64,000 nt of DNA from DDH964 sp963763205 (GTDB lineage: Bacteria; Desulfobacterota; Desulfuromonadia; Desulfuromonadales; DDH964), in the NCBI GenBank assembly GCA_963763205.1, contig CAVXNQ010000003.1, positions 62,001 through 126,000 on the forward strand, written 5' to 3'. The notes beneath the pieces were generated by a model. It had not been told where the DNA came from, did no database searches, and worked only from the letters and a program-made list of their open reading frames with translations. The translations under genes and the position numbers were made by a program. Shown piece after piece: positions 33,441-42,613 of the stretch. The number at the start of each line of letters is the position of its first letter. Positions within the stretch are counted from its first letter, which is position 1.

Positions 33441-33971
33441 ATGAAAAGCAAGGTGATTCTGGTGGCATTGCTGGCAGTCGCTCTGGGGCTGAGCGTCCCG
33501 GGGCTGTCCCTGGCCCGCGGCGGCATGGGTGGTGGCATGGGCGGCGGATACAGCGGCGGAAACGCGATGGGCGGCGGTTTCAGCGGCGGAAACGCGATGG
33601 GCGGCGGTATCAGCGGTGGCGGCGGATATGCTTCCGACCATTCGGGCATGGGCGCTCCTGCGGGGCAGGCCGGCCGGCAGCAGGACCACAGCGCGGCGCA
33701 GACCCGGCAGCGGGATCAGGACCCCATCCAGGACCGGACTCAGGATCAGGACCGGGCCCAGCTCCGGGACCGGACCGGGAACCCCGGGGTTCAGCCGGGC
33801 GACAGCGGTCACCATTACGGCCAGGTGAACAGCACTCCCGCCCAGGGTGCGACCCATCGTGCCACCCCGGCCCAGCCCGCCACCCCGGCGCAGCCCGGCA
33901 CACCGGGGGAACCGGCGACCCCGGCCGTTCCGGCCACCCCGGCGCAGCCTGCGACTCCGACGGGAAATTAG
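33441..33971 (+). CDS. Exported low-complexity protein, likely target of the ECF sigma factor
   Basis: 176 residues. Signal peptide (VILVALLAVALGLSVPGLSLA), then a Gly-rich repeat (GGGYSGGNAMGGGFSGGNAMGGG). A Gln/Asp/Arg-rich region follows (RDQDPIQDRTQDQDRAQ), and a Pro/Ala/Thr repeat (TPAQPATPAQPGTP) closes it. No domain. It is transcribed from the ECF promoter at 33343 and ends at a strong terminator. Envelope-located and possibly disordered. Confidence 0.7.
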   Translation: MKSKVILVALLAVALGLSVPGLSLARGGMGGGMGGGYSGGNAMGGGFSGGNAMGGGISGGGGYASDHSGMGAPAGQAGRQQDHSAAQTRQRDQDPIQDRTQDQDRAQLRDRTGNPGVQPGDSGHHYGQVNSTPAQGATHRATPAQPATPAQPGTPGEPATPAVPATPAQPATPTGN

Positions 33972-33992
33972 CGGATAATGCGCTATAGTACG

Positions 33993-34027
33993 GGGGCGGT
34001 TCCCGAAGGCGGGAACCGCCCCGCTTT
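33993..34027 (+). terminator. Terminator
   Basis: GGGGCGGTTCCC (33993-34004) pairs with GGGAACCGCCCC (34011-34022), loop GAAGGC, followed by GCTTTT. Confidence 0.85.
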
Positions 34028-34050
34028 TCCAAGCTGCGATGGAGGTCGAG

Positions 34051-34869
34051 ATGGTACCTGTTCATTCCTGGCAACGATGGCCCGCGACGGTCGCCCTGGT
34101 CCTGGCGGCCCTGCTGGTTGCCGCACCCGCTATTGCCGCCCCGGCGAAACCGTACGCCCTCGGCCTGGGCCTCAATTTCGCCAGCGGTGACTACGGCACC
34201 GACACCACCACCCGCTCGGTGCGGGTGCCGCTGACCGTCGATTATTTCCCGACCGACCGGCTCGACTTCGAACTGATCGTTCCCTTCCTCTATCAGAGCA
34301 ACGGTAACGTCATCGCTTCCGGGGGCATGCACTTCCGTGCCCGTGGCGGCGGCATGATGCCAGGCAGCGGCAACACCGGCGGCTCCCAGAGCGGCCTCGG
34401 CGATGTCACCCTGACCGCCGGCTATCTTCTCCAGCAGGAGACCGCGCGCCGGCCCGCGGTGCGCCCCCTGCTCTATCTGAAATTTCCCACCGCCGATTCG
34501 GACAAGGCGCTCGGGACCGGGGAATTCGACCTCGGCGCCGGGCTCGGCGTCAGCAAGTGGTTCGGCCCCTGGTACACCTTCGCCGAAGGACGCTACATCT
34601 TCCAGGGCTCCAATGCGGATCTCGGGCTGAAGGACTACGCCACCCTGGAGGGGGAGGCCGGTTACCGAATGAGCCGGCGGTTCCTCCCCAGTCTCGACCT
34701 GTGGTGGTCCACGCCGCCATCCGATGCGACATCCGACCAGGTGGAGGCGCGCCTCAAGGGGAAATACTGGATCGCCGACGATGTCCGCCTGGATGGGTAC
34801 CTGGCCAAGGGACTCACCGACCAGACGGCGGATTACGGCGCCGGCGTGGCTATTTTTTATTTCTTCTAG
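34051..34869 (+). CDS. Outer-membrane beta-barrel protein
   Basis: 272 residues from ATG 34051 (TGGAGG six bases upstream). Signal peptide (WPATVALVLAALLVAAPAIA), then alternating amphipathic strands (RSVRVPLTVDYFPTDRLDFELIVPF, LTAGYLLQQ, YGAGVAIFYFF with a terminal aromatic). Strands LLYLKFPTADSDKALGTGEF and WWSTPPSDATSDQVE resemble transporter-like barrels of the MetA/phenol-degradation type. Function unknown. Monocistronic between two terminators. Confidence 0.75.
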   Translation: MVPVHSWQRWPATVALVLAALLVAAPAIAAPAKPYALGLGLNFASGDYGTDTTTRSVRVPLTVDYFPTDRLDFELIVPFLYQSNGNVIASGGMHFRARGGGMMPGSGNTGGSQSGLGDVTLTAGYLLQQETARRPAVRPLLYLKFPTADSDKALGTGEFDLGAGLGVSKWFGPWYTFAEGRYIFQGSNADLGLKDYATLEGEAGYRMSRRFLPSLDLWWSTPPSDATSDQVEARLKGKYWIADDVRLDGYLAKGLTDQTADYGAGVAIFYFF

Positions 34870-34942
34870 GAAACTGTCGGACTTTGCGGGCCGCAGCGCT
34901 GGCCATCGGGTGGCAGGCCCCCCCTTCGGCAATGAAACAAAC

Positions 34943-34995
34943 AAGGCTCAGGACGGGTGGGATGATCCCCTTGTCTTGAGCCTTGGCCGTTTTGC
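34943..34995 (+). terminator. Terminator
   Basis: AAGGCTCA and TGAGCCTT form the base of an imperfect stem, with GGCCGTTTT after it. It follows the barrel-protein gene. Confidence 0.5.
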
Positions 34996-35043
34996 CCTGC
35001 CGGGATAGAGCCGGAGGAATCCCCTCTAGTGGCAATCCTCCAC

Positions 35044-35238
35044 TCAGGCGTGAGGCACCCCTTCCTTGATCTCCTTGCGGAGCGTGGCGCGGACTTCCGG
35101 GGTGTCCTGATAGCCGTGGACGGCGGCGGCATGTTGAATCGCTGCGTCCAGGAGTTCCTCTTCACTGTCTGCCGAGAGGGCAACGGAGCATTTGATGTCA
35201 CTCGGATGCTCGCGGCAATCGATAAATTTACGTCCCAT
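35044..35238 (-). CDS. DUF1059 small protein
   Basis: 64 residues from ATG 35238 (GAAAGGAG upstream). It reads MGRKFIDCREHPSDIKCSVA, then DSEEELLDAAIQHAAAVHGY. The Cys pair and the C-terminal RKEIKEGVPHA match DUF1059, a family of small soluble proteins of unknown function. Confidence 0.85.
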   Translation of the reverse strand: MGRKFIDCREHPSDIKCSVALSADSEEELLDAAIQHAAAVHGYQDTPEVRATLRKEIKEGVPHA

Positions 35239-35461
35239 GACCTTACTCCTTTCTCTCCGGAGGATTGGACAGCACACAGGCAGAGACGCTTAAGCTGGAT
35301 CAGCGGACGTAATCCGTCCTCCGTCTGCCCGAAATGCAACCTACATAGTAATCTTAGCTGGGTCGGGTTGATCCTGTAAAGAGTGCCCCGGTCCCGGGCG
35401 GAATTCCGCTGGGCATTTTGGACCGGGAGGGAGGGGGGATGCGGGCCGGGGAAGCCCCCGG

Positions 35462-36514
35462 CTAATGGTTGAAAAGGCTGGTGGCGGCACTCGCGTCGGA
35501 CGCGAAGGCCCGGCTGCAGTTGCGTCCCCCGTCCTTGGCCTGGTAAAGAGCCTGGTCGGCGGCGGCGAGCAGTTCCTGCGGAGTGCGGGGCCGATGAGCG
35601 CAGAGACTGGCGACACCGAGGCTGGCGGTCACGTTGAGGGAGCTCTCCCCGAGGTGGAAATTCTGCCGGGCAATGGCGGCGCGGATATGCTCGGCGGTCA
35701 CCTCGGCGCCGGCCAGGTCGGTGGCCGGGAGCAGGACGGCGAATTCCTCGCCGCCGTAACGGGCCACGATGTCGGTCTGTCGTACCGTCCTGCGGATCAC
35801 CTGGGCCACCTTTTTCAGGACCTGGTCGCCGCAGGGATGCCCGTAGCTGTCGTTGATGCCTTTGAAGTAGTCGAGGTCGAGGAGGATGCAGGCCAGGTCG
35901 CAGCCGCTGCGGGCTGCCAGCAAAAAATCCCGGTTCAGAACCTTGTAGAAGTAGTGGTGGTTGAACAGACCGGTCAGACCGTCGCGGATCGACCGTTCCT
36001 TGAAGATCCGGTTCAGCCGCTTCAACTCCTCGGTCGTGGCCACCAGTTCGGCCTCGGCCCGCCGGCGCTCCTCCATTTCGGTCATGGCTCGCTGCAGGGC
36101 TTGGCGGTGATTGTCGATGGTTTCGGTCAGGCTGGTCACGTCCTGGATCGCGAACAGGGCGTACCAGGTCCCGGGTACGGCGCCGGGGATCGACGTGGCG
36201 ACCGTGTACTGGGCGCGCAGTTTGCCGCCGGGCAGCGGCGCGGGAATGATATGGCGGTGCAATTGCGAGGAGAAGATCGTCGGCGGTCCGCCGTGGAAGA
36301 GATCGGCGATGCGCTGGACGTATTTGTTCGCCCCCAGGTGGGGAAAGTGCTCCAGAAGGTTGACGCCGAGCAGGTCCTCGCGGTTGATCCCGGTCCAGGC
36401 TTCGAGACAGCGGTTCCAGAAGAGGGTGACGCCATCCTCCCGCAGGACGAATTGCCCGATGGGGGCATGATCCAGAAGGCTGAAGCGGGCCGCTGCTGTC
36501 TCGATCTCGTTCAT
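35462..36514 (-). CDS. PAS-GGDEF diguanylate cyclase
   Basis: 350 residues. The PAS domain spans about residues 10-130 (SLLDHAPIGQFVLREDGVTLFWN). A coiled linker (MTEMEERRRAEAELVATTEELK) precedes the GGDEF domain from SIRDGLTGLFNHHYF. The active site is RYGGEEFAVLLP, and RQTD five residues before it is the inhibitory I-site. It should make c-di-GMP with product feedback. It is the third gene of an operon with a receiver and a CheC protein; only ten bases separate it from cheC. Confidence 0.9.
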   Translation of the reverse strand: MNEIETAAARFSLLDHAPIGQFVLREDGVTLFWNRCLEAWTGINREDLLGVNLLEHFPHLGANKYVQRIADLFHGGPPTIFSSQLHRHIIPAPLPGGKLRAQYTVATSIPGAVPGTWYALFAIQDVTSLTETIDNHRQALQRAMTEMEERRRAEAELVATTEELKRLNRIFKERSIRDGLTGLFNHHYFYKVLNRDFLLAARSGCDLACILLDLDYFKGINDSYGHPCGDQVLKKVAQVIRRTVRQTDIVARYGGEEFAVLLPATDLAGAEVTAEHIRAAIARQNFHLGESSLNVTASLGVASLCAHRPRTPQELLAAADQALYQAKDGGRNCSRAFASDASAATSLFNH

Positions 36515-36524
36515 GGCCTGACTG

Positions 36525-37136
36525 TCAATGGAGGGTGGTGAGATTTTCCAGTGCGGTGAAGAACGCCTCGAAGGAGCCCATCTCGAAAATCAGGAAGATG
36601 CTTCCTTCTACCTGGCGATCCTGAATCTTAAACTGGGTCCGGATCAGCAGGACGGTAAGGTCGGCGGAGGGATGCTCGAGCTTCAGCAGCTCTTCCAGGC
36701 GCCCTTCCAGATAATTGGGCAGCGAGAAGTCGAACGATCGCTTCAGGATGTTGCCGATGGTACCGATCACCCCGTTGATGAGGATGTTGCCGACCTCGTT
36801 GAGGGTGCCGGCCATGACGGCGTTCAGGTAGGGCGTGCCGGGGTCCTCGCCGGTCAGTGAGGCCACCAGTTTCACCGCGCTCTTGGGCGGAAAGACCAGT
36901 GCCGCGGTGCCGCCGAAGGAACCGCGGAAGTCGAGCTGGACGCAGGACATTTCGGTGCCGAGGAGGTGGGCCAGATCGCTTTTCGGATCGTCGATCTGAA
37001 ACAGGATGATCGAGGGGACCGCCAGATCGATGTGCGATTCGAGCATCGCATTGAGTGCCGCAGCCGCCTTGCCGACTCCGGTGTTGACGATTTCTTTGAA
37101 GACATCCAACTGGTAAGCGTTGGGCAAGGTCTTCAT
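36525..37136 (-). CDS. cheC: CheC-family phosphatase
   Basis: 203 residues. Both CheC active-site motifs are present: DVFKEIVNTGVGKAAAALNAML (E15-x2-N18) and AGTLNEVGNILINGVIGTIGN. It dephosphorylates CheY-like receivers. The start codon overlaps the stop of the single-domain receiver gene upstream (ATGA), so that receiver is probably its substrate. The downstream diguanylate cyclase suggests output through c-di-GMP rather than classical chemotaxis. Confidence 0.85.
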   Translation of the reverse strand: MKTLPNAYQLDVFKEIVNTGVGKAAAALNAMLESHIDLAVPSIILFQIDDPKSDLAHLLGTEMSCVQLDFRGSFGGTAALVFPPKSAVKLVASLTGEDPGTPYLNAVMAGTLNEVGNILINGVIGTIGNILKRSFDFSLPNYLEGRLEELLKLEHPSADLTVLLIRTQFKIQDRQVEGSIFLIFEMGSFEAFFTALENLTTLH

Positions 37137-37504
37137 GGAGCGACTCCCGGCGTCAGGACCTGGTCCAAAAGCCCGAGCAGTTCCAACTTGTTCGGTGGTT
37201 TGGATAAAAACCCCGCAGCGCCCAGGGCCAGGCACTGCTGGCGTTTGGTCTCCTGGATATCGGCAGAGAGGACGATGGCCGGCAGGTCGGTCTGCTGCTC
37301 CCGCAGGGCGGTCAGAAAACCGATGCCGTCCATCTCGGGCATGAGCAGGTCGGAAAGGATGCAGTCGGGGCGCTGGGCGGCGACCAGTTGCAGGCCCTCC
37401 AGGCCGTTGCCGGCCTCCAGGGTCTCGTGACCGGCCTGGCGAAGCATGGTGCAGATGTTCAGGCGGGCGAATACCGAATCGTCGACAACCAGAATTTTCG
37501 CCAT
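37133..37504 (-). CDS. Single-domain response regulator
   Basis: 123 residues, CheY-like. The acidic pocket is VVDDS, phospho-acceptor Asp is in CILSDLLMPEMDG, and Thr/Ser and Lys positions are in VLSADI and FLSKPP. RBS GGGAG six bases before ATG. First gene of the receiver-CheC-cyclase operon. Confidence 0.9.
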   Translation of the reverse strand: MAKILVVDDSVFARLNICTMLRQAGHETLEAGNGLEGLQLVAAQRPDCILSDLLMPEMDGIGFLTALREQQTDLPAIVLSADIQETKRQQCLALGAAGFLSKPPNKLELLGLLDQVLTPGVAP

Positions 37505-37880
37505 AGCATTCTCCCGAGATTTTCCGGCAAGGCGCGAAACGGGGGGGCGAGCGGAGGCTACCATTGCCAACAGTGACGACGGGGGCATTATAGGAAGTCC
37601 GGGAAAAGAATGCAAACGCTGTTTTGGAAATATAGGATTTTTCCCTGGGGGAAGGGCGGAAGTGGCTGCCGGGTGAGCCCCCGATCCGCCATGGCGCCTG
37701 CAAAAAAGGCCGCCCCGGCATCGGGGCGGCCTCGATTTTGCGGCGGGCCACTTTGTTTCATTTGCCGTCATCAGACGGCGAACTGATGTTGCCCTTCGCC
37801 GTCAGGTCACGCTGGTGCGGACCAGCGTCGGCGTTGGCGCCGAAGGTGCTCCAGGTCGCCCGGGGCTTTCTACCGCGGGC
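37505..37880. other. Intergenic region without a gene
   Basis: Apart from the terminator at 37708-37737, no coding frame or clear promoter could be supported. Confidence 0.4.
37708..37737. terminator. Terminator hairpin
   Basis: GGCCGCCCC (37708-37716) pairs with GGGGCGGCC (37723-37731), followed by TCGATTTT. On the other strand it is followed by TTTTTTGC, so it can serve the minus-strand PilZ gene. Confidence 0.75.
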
Positions 37881-38186
37881 TCACATCAAAAACCGCAGGC
37901 CGGCCCGGGGGCTGCCGTTTTCTGCAGTGCTCCACATGACCTCGGAATAGATCGGCAGGGTGACGCCGTCGCTGGCGAGGGCATATTCGATCCTCACCAC
38001 CTCTCCCACGTGCAGTTCCTGGGTGGTGGCGATGCCGATTCCTCCGGGACTGATGTCGACGGCCTGCACCTCGAGGTGGTTGTTGGTGACATGCTCGCCG
38101 CCTGGTACCCAGCGCTCCAGCATGAAACGCCGGCCAAGTTCGCGGCGGGGGTGAAAGCGTTTGCTCGCATAGTCTCGCATAAGCAT
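37881..38186 (-). CDS. PilZ-domain protein
   Basis: 101 residues. The c-di-GMP binding elements are KRFHPRRELGRRF (RxxxR) and AVDISPGGIGIATT (D/N-x-S-x2-G). It is a stand-alone c-di-GMP receptor, close to a diguanylate cyclase operon. ATG 38186 and ATG 38180 are both possible starts. Confidence 0.85.
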   Translation of the reverse strand: MLMRDYASKRFHPRRELGRRFMLERWVPGGEHVTNNHLEVQAVDISPGGIGIATTQELHVGEVVRIEYALASDGVTLPIYSEVMWSTAENGSPRAGLRFLM

Positions 38187-38286
38187 AATTAAGCCGTTAT
38201 TCCCCTCTCCCGGGCAATCCCCCGAAAGGAGGATTTTTCCCGCTGCCCAACCGGCGCGGCCAATTGCCAGGCGCATAATCTCATCT

Positions 38287-38850
38287 ATGCTGGAAAGCAT
38301 GAGCCGTCTGATCGAAATCCTCAGCCAGCGGCAGTTGCCCGGGGTGATCATCCTCGATGGGGCCGGTACACTGGTATTCATGAACGAGGCGGTCAGGAGT
38401 ATCGTCCCGATTCTCCCGGGGAAGGCCGGCACCGGAGCGCCGACCGTTCCGGAGGAGATCCGCAGCATCTGTCTCCGGGCCGGAGTGTTCAGCGGGGAGG
38501 CGTCCGCTGCCGTTGCGAGTCTTTTCTACACTGCCGAAGGAAAACCCTACGCCCTGCGCGCCTTCCCCCTCGGCGGAGCCGCCGAACAGGGGCGCGCGCA
38601 GCACACCATGGTGCTGGTCGAACCGATCGTGGAGCGCCACCAGGTCGATTTTGCCGCAGTGCAGAGCAAGTACGGGATTTCCAAGCGGGAGCTGGAGGTT
38701 CTCAAGCTGATCTGCCAGGGGTTGAGCAACCGGGAGATCGCCGGGCGCCTCTTTATCAGCGAGCATACCGCCAAGGACCATGTGTGCCGGATCCTGCGGG
38801 CGTTCAAGGCCGCTTCGCGAAATGAGGTGATGGCCGCCCTGAACCACTGA
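38287..38850 (+). CDS. LuxR-type transcriptional regulator with PAS-like sensor
   Basis: 187 residues. The N-terminal half has PAS character (QLPGVIILDGAGTLVFMNEAV). The C-terminal LuxR helix-turn-helix is YGISKRELEVLKLICQGLSNREIAGRLFISEHTAKDHV. Probably a transcription factor responding to a small ligand. A second start at 38299 is possible. Its end overlaps the opposing EAL remnant. Confidence 0.85.
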   Translation: MLESMSRLIEILSQRQLPGVIILDGAGTLVFMNEAVRSIVPILPGKAGTGAPTVPEEIRSICLRAGVFSGEASAAVASLFYTAEGKPYALRAFPLGGAAEQGRAQHTMVLVEPIVERHQVDFAAVQSKYGISKRELEVLKLICQGLSNREIAGRLFISEHTAKDHVCRILRAFKAASRNEVMAALNH

Positions 38851-38879
38851 GGCTGCTCGCGGCAAGAAGCGGCGGAGGG

Positions 38880-39313
38880 TATTCAAAGCGCAGCAGGTGC
38901 CAGCGCGGTTCGAGGTCCGCTTCGGCGAGCGCCCGTGCTACGCTGGTCCCCAACTCCTCGGTCCATAGTTGCTGGCTGGCAAGATTGACTGACATCCGCA
39001 GCGGTGGCAGCCCCAGCCGCTGCCAGGAGCTCGCCTGGCTGCAGGCGGTCTGCAGCGTCCATTCGGCGAACCGGGAGATCAGTCCGTTCGCCTCGGCCAA
39101 AGGGACGAAGTCTTCAGGAAGCAGCGGGGTCTTTTCCTGGGGATGCCAGCGCAACTGGGCTTCGGCGCCGATGATGCGGCCGCTGGCCGGGTCCAGCTGG
39201 GGTTGGTAAAAAAGACGCAGTTCGTTGCGCTCCTGGGCCCGGCGAAGGTTGCCCTCCTGCACCAGGATCCGGCCCCGGGTCAGCGATTGTCCCGCGCGGC
39301 TCATTTCGCCCAT
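38880..39313 (-). pseudogene. Truncated EAL-domain fragment
   Basis: The minus strand encodes the first half of an EAL domain: ERNELRLFYQPQLDPASGRIIGAEAQLRW, PEDFVPLAEANGLISRFAEW and LRMSVNLASQQLW. The motif is E-A-Q rather than E-A-L. The match stops after LEPRWHLLRFEY, and the catalytic C-terminal half is absent; the frame then runs into the antisense of the LuxR gene. Probably inactive. Confidence 0.6.
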
Positions 39314-39571
39314 TCAATCCGGCGGTTGTCACCGCTGGCCGCGATGGGTCTTTGGTTTTGTGCGGCACGCATGGCCGGCGGCCAAAATGCCGCAGATTTA
39401 CCTGCCGGGACTCGCCAGGCGGGACACCAACCCGCCGGCCGAACCCAAGTGTAACACCGGCAAAAATTTTTTCCCACCGTGGCGGCAAGCCCGGCCGGCA
39501 TCCCTTATGCAGAACCGAAAGGAGTAGGGGCCCGATGCGGGTCGCCATTGCCAGCCGAGGAGAAAGGTATC

Positions 39572-40135
39572 ATGAAGACTGCACTGGTCGTTGACGATGA
39601 ACCCCTGATCCGCCGCCAGGTGATCGAGATCCTGGAAAAATACGGCTTTGAGACAATTCTGGAGGCGGAGAACGGCAAGCAGGCCGTGGAACTGGCGCGG
39701 GCGCGCAAACCACTGCTGGTGGTCATGGATGTGAGCATGCCTGTGCTCGACGGCATCAAGGCTGCCGAAAAAATAGGCATCGAGGCTCCCGCGCCGATTG
39801 TCCTGCTGACCGGAACCTACGATCCTGCTACGGTGGAAAAGGCCCGCAATGCCGGGGTCATGAGCTACGTCGTCAAGCCGTTCCGCGAGGAGCAGCTCTT
39901 TCCGGCCGTCGACCTGGCGATCCACCAGTTCATGGCCGTGTCGCACCTGCGCGAGGAAGTGGCCAACCTCAAGGAGACCCTGGAGGCGCGCAAGCTGATC
40001 GAAAAGGCCAAGGGCGTATTGATCGCCCGGGGGATGAACGAACCCGAGGCCTACCGCAAGATGCAGAAGATCGCCATGGACAAGCGCAAGACCCTCAAGG
40101 AAGTGGCGGAAGCGATTTTGCTGATGGAAAGCTGA
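39572..40135 (+). CDS. ANTAR-domain response regulator
   Basis: 187 residues from ATG 39572 (GAGGAGAAAGG upstream). The receiver domain has ALVVDDEPLIRRQ and its Asp in LVVMDVSMPVLDG. A linker helix leads to the C-terminal ANTAR RNA-binding domain (LEARKLIEKAKGVLIARG, then EAYRKMQKIAMDKRKTLKEVAEAIL). ANTAR proteins bind paired RNA hairpins and prevent termination. In Geobacter an ANTAR response regulator has been reported to control nif genes. Its place beside draT/draG and the terminator-bearing leader of nifH supports the same role here. The kinase is not adjacent. Confidence 0.9.
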   Translation: MKTALVVDDEPLIRRQVIEILEKYGFETILEAENGKQAVELARARKPLLVVMDVSMPVLDGIKAAEKIGIEAPAPIVLLTGTYDPATVEKARNAGVMSYVVKPFREEQLFPAVDLAIHQFMAVSHLREEVANLKETLEARKLIEKAKGVLIARGMNEPEAYRKMQKIAMDKRKTLKEVAEAILLMES

Positions 40136-40205
40136 ATCAATTTCGAATTCTGAATTCTGAATTTTGAATTAAATTCAGCATTTAAAATTCAAAATTCATA
40201 ATTTT
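40136..40205. repeat. AT-rich inverted repeat between the ANTAR gene and draT
   Basis: Copies of GAATTCTGAATT and TTGAATT face TTTAAAATTCAAAATTC. A related element fills 40989-41064. Confidence 0.5.
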
Positions 40206-40208
40206 CCT

Positions 40209-40988
40209 ATGATGAACCTCTGCAACCTCCCCCCGTGGGCGATCGCTTCGCGGCACTACAACCGCCATCCCCAGCCGCTGGAGATCCAGGGGGTGCGGCA
40301 GGCCAACCGGCTCCTTTTCCAGCGGCTTGACGCCCTGGATGACCCGCAGCGGCGGGCCGCCCTGTTCCACGACTACATGGACGTCACTTTCCAGCTCCAC
40401 CAGTGGGAGCAGGAAGCCAGCCTGCGCGGGCGCAAGAGCCTGAAGAACAGCTACCTGCGTTTTCTGCGCGGCTGGATGTTCGACGCCAATTCCCGCGAGG
40501 GGGCGGTGCTCAAGGGGTGGGCGGAGAGCCGGATCGGCCTGCCTCCCACCTTCCACCGCGAGCCCATCGAGGACGTCCATAGCCAGGCCTATTTCCGCTA
40601 CACCGTCGACCGCATGCAGGGGGCGGCGCGGACCAACGCCATCAACCAGCAGTTCGATGTCCTTTACGAGTTCGTCCAGTATGAACTGCGGCGCCGTTGC
40701 CCCGCCACGACCCACCTGACCCTGTTCCGCGGCATCAATGATTTTGCCGAGTACCGCATCATCGAAACCTTTAACCGGAACCATTTCCTGGTCCGGCTCA
40801 ACAACCTGGTCTCCTTCACCACCGATTTCGAGCGGGCCTGGGAATTCGGCAGCCGGGTGCTGCAGACTGAGGTGCCGCTGACCAAGATCTTCTTCCAGGG
40901 GGATCTCCTCCCCCGCTCCCTGCTCAAGGGGGAAGGGGAGGTGATGGTCATCGGCGGCGAATACGAGGTGAAGGTGCTTTCCGGCTGA
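40209..40988 (+). CDS. draT: NAD-dinitrogenase-reductase ADP-ribosyltransferase
   Basis: 259 residues. DraT transfers ADP-ribose from NAD to an arginine of NifH and switches nitrogenase off when ammonium or darkness/energy stress appears. Recognisable blocks are CNLPPWAIASRHYNRHPQPLEIQGVR, SLRGRKSLKNSYLRFLRGWMFDAN, THLTLFRGINDF and LNNLVSFTTDFERAWEFGS. The length is typical. The target arginine is present in the NifH encoded here (CAGRG, R104). draG follows in the same direction. Confidence 0.95.
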   Translation: MMNLCNLPPWAIASRHYNRHPQPLEIQGVRQANRLLFQRLDALDDPQRRAALFHDYMDVTFQLHQWEQEASLRGRKSLKNSYLRFLRGWMFDANSREGAVLKGWAESRIGLPPTFHREPIEDVHSQAYFRYTVDRMQGAARTNAINQQFDVLYEFVQYELRRRCPATTHLTLFRGINDFAEYRIIETFNRNHFLVRLNNLVSFTTDFERAWEFGSRVLQTEVPLTKIFFQGDLLPRSLLKGEGEVMVIGGEYEVKVLSG

Positions 40989-41064
40989 CGCTTAAATTTT
41001 GAATTTTGAATTTTAAATGTTGAATTTAATTCAAAATTCACAATTCAAAATTCAAAATTTTGCC
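40989..41064. repeat. AT-rich inverted repeat between draT and draG
   Basis: TTTTGAATTTTGAATTTTAA faces TTCAAAATTCAAAATTTTG, giving a long imperfect hairpin. It leaves draG without an obvious ribosome site, so translation may depend on read-through from draT. Confidence 0.55.
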
Positions 41065-41978
41065 ATGACCGTTCCCGTGCCTGCCCCCGATGAAGTTTTC
41101 TCCCGCGCCCGCGCCGCCTTTCTGGGTCTCGCCCTCGGCGACGCCCTCGGCGCGACCACGGAGTTCATGACGCCGGGGGAGATCCGCGCCAAATTCAAGA
41201 TTCACCGCAAGATCGTCGGCGGCGGCTGGCTGCATCTCAAGGCCGGCGAGGTCACCGACGATACCGAGATGTCCCTGGCCATCGCGCGGGCACTGGTCCT
41301 GGCCGGGGGCTGGGAGCTGCGGGGCATCGCCGACAATTTCGTCGCCTGGATGCGCGGGAAGCCGGTCGATATCGGCGCCACCTGCCGCAAGGGGATCCGC
41401 AACTACATGCTCGACGGGGTGCTGGAGACCCCCTACAACGAATGGGACGCCGGCAACGGCGCGGTGATGCGCATGGCGCCGGTGGCGCTCTTTACCCTTG
41501 GCGACGAGGAGCTGCTGATGCGCTGCGCGGTGGAGCAGGCGCACATCACCCACCACCACCCCCTCTCCGATGCGGCCTGCGTGACGGTCGGCCGCATGGT
41601 GCAGCGGGCGCTTTTGGGCGGCGATCGTTTCGCCCTCCACGCCCTGACTCGCGAGCTGGTGGCCAACCACCCCAATTTTCGTTTCAACCATTATCAGGGG
41701 CACGCCGGGGCCTACGTGGTCGAGACGCTGCAGACCGTCTTCCACTACCTGTTCACCAGCGGGGATTTCGCCGAGTGCCTGATCGGGGTGGTCAACCAGG
41801 GGGGGACGCCGACACCACCGGAGCGATCGCCGGCATGATCGCCGGCGCCTTCTACGGCCTCGACAGCCTGCCGCCCCAGTGGCTGAAGAAGCTCAATCCG
41901 CGGGTGCGTGAAGAGCTCGACGACCTGGCGGTGCGCTTGGTCCGCCTTTGCCCCTGGAGCGCCGCCGGAGCGAGTTGA
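41065..41978 (+). CDS. draG: ADP-ribosyl-dinitrogenase reductase glycohydrolase, frameshifted
   Basis: About 304 residues after repair. DraG removes the ADP-ribose that DraT puts on NifH. Metal and substrate motifs are AAFLGLALGDALGATTEFM, GEVTDDTEMSLAIARAL, GNGAVMRMAPVALF and the final GGDADTTGAIAGMIAGA. The frame breaks in a G7 run at 41799-41805. One more G restores NQGGDADTTGA, so a homopolymer error is the simplest explanation. The end (LNPRVREELDDLAVRLVRLC) is normal. Confidence 0.9.
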
Positions 41979-42067
41979 CAGCATCGCCGCTCGCCGCTAT
42001 AAGGGCTTGATGAGGCCTTTACTCGCGCGCGGCAGTCCCTGCCGGGAGCCGCGGTCAGGAGGAAGCG

Positions 42068-42613
42068 ATGAGCGAGCCGCGGATCGAGATCATCCAGGAC
42101 GACATTACGCAACTGGCGGTCGCTGCCATCGTCAACGCCGCCAACAGCTCGCTGCTCGGCGGCGGCGGTGTCGACGGGGCCATTCACCGGGCTGCCGGGC
42201 CGCAACTGCTGGCCGAATGCCGGACTCTCGGCGGCTGTCCGACCGGGGAAGCGAAGCTCACCGCCGGCTACGACCTGCCGGCGCGGGCGGTGATCCATAC
42301 CGTCGGCCCGGTCTGGCACGGCGGCGGCCATGGCGAGGACCAGCTGCTCGCCAGCTGCTACCGCAGCTGCCTGGCCCTGGCCCGGGAACACGGGCTGGAG
42401 AGTGTCGCTTTCCCGTCGATCAGTACCGGCGCCTACCGGTTCCCCCTGGCCCGGGCCTGCCGCATCGCCCTGACCACCGTTAAGGATGTTCTCGCCGGGC
42501 AGAATGTGGTAAAAAGAGTGATCTTCGTCTGTTTCAGCTCCGCCGACCTGGAGGAGTACCGACGCGCCTGGCGGGAAATCGAAGGGGGCGGGAAAGGAAC
42601 GAAAGCATCATGA
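42068..42613 (+). CDS. Macrodomain protein (ADP-ribose / O-acetyl-ADP-ribose hydrolase type)
   Basis: 181 residues. Macrodomain motifs are IEIIQDDITQLAVAAIVNAANSSLLGGGGVDGAIHRAAG, GEAKLTAGYDLPARAVIHTVGP and FPSISTGAYRFPLARAC. This resembles YmdB-type enzymes, which hydrolyse O-acetyl-ADP-ribose or ADP-ribosylated groups. It lies 89 bases after draG, so it may help recycle ADP-ribose from the DraT/DraG cycle. RBS AGGAGG. The ferredoxin gene overlaps its stop. Confidence 0.9.
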   Translation: MSEPRIEIIQDDITQLAVAAIVNAANSSLLGGGGVDGAIHRAAGPQLLAECRTLGGCPTGEAKLTAGYDLPARAVIHTVGPVWHGGGHGEDQLLASCYRSCLALAREHGLESVAFPSISTGAYRFPLARACRIALTTVKDVLAGQNVVKRVIFVCFSSADLEEYRRAWREIEGGGKGTKAS

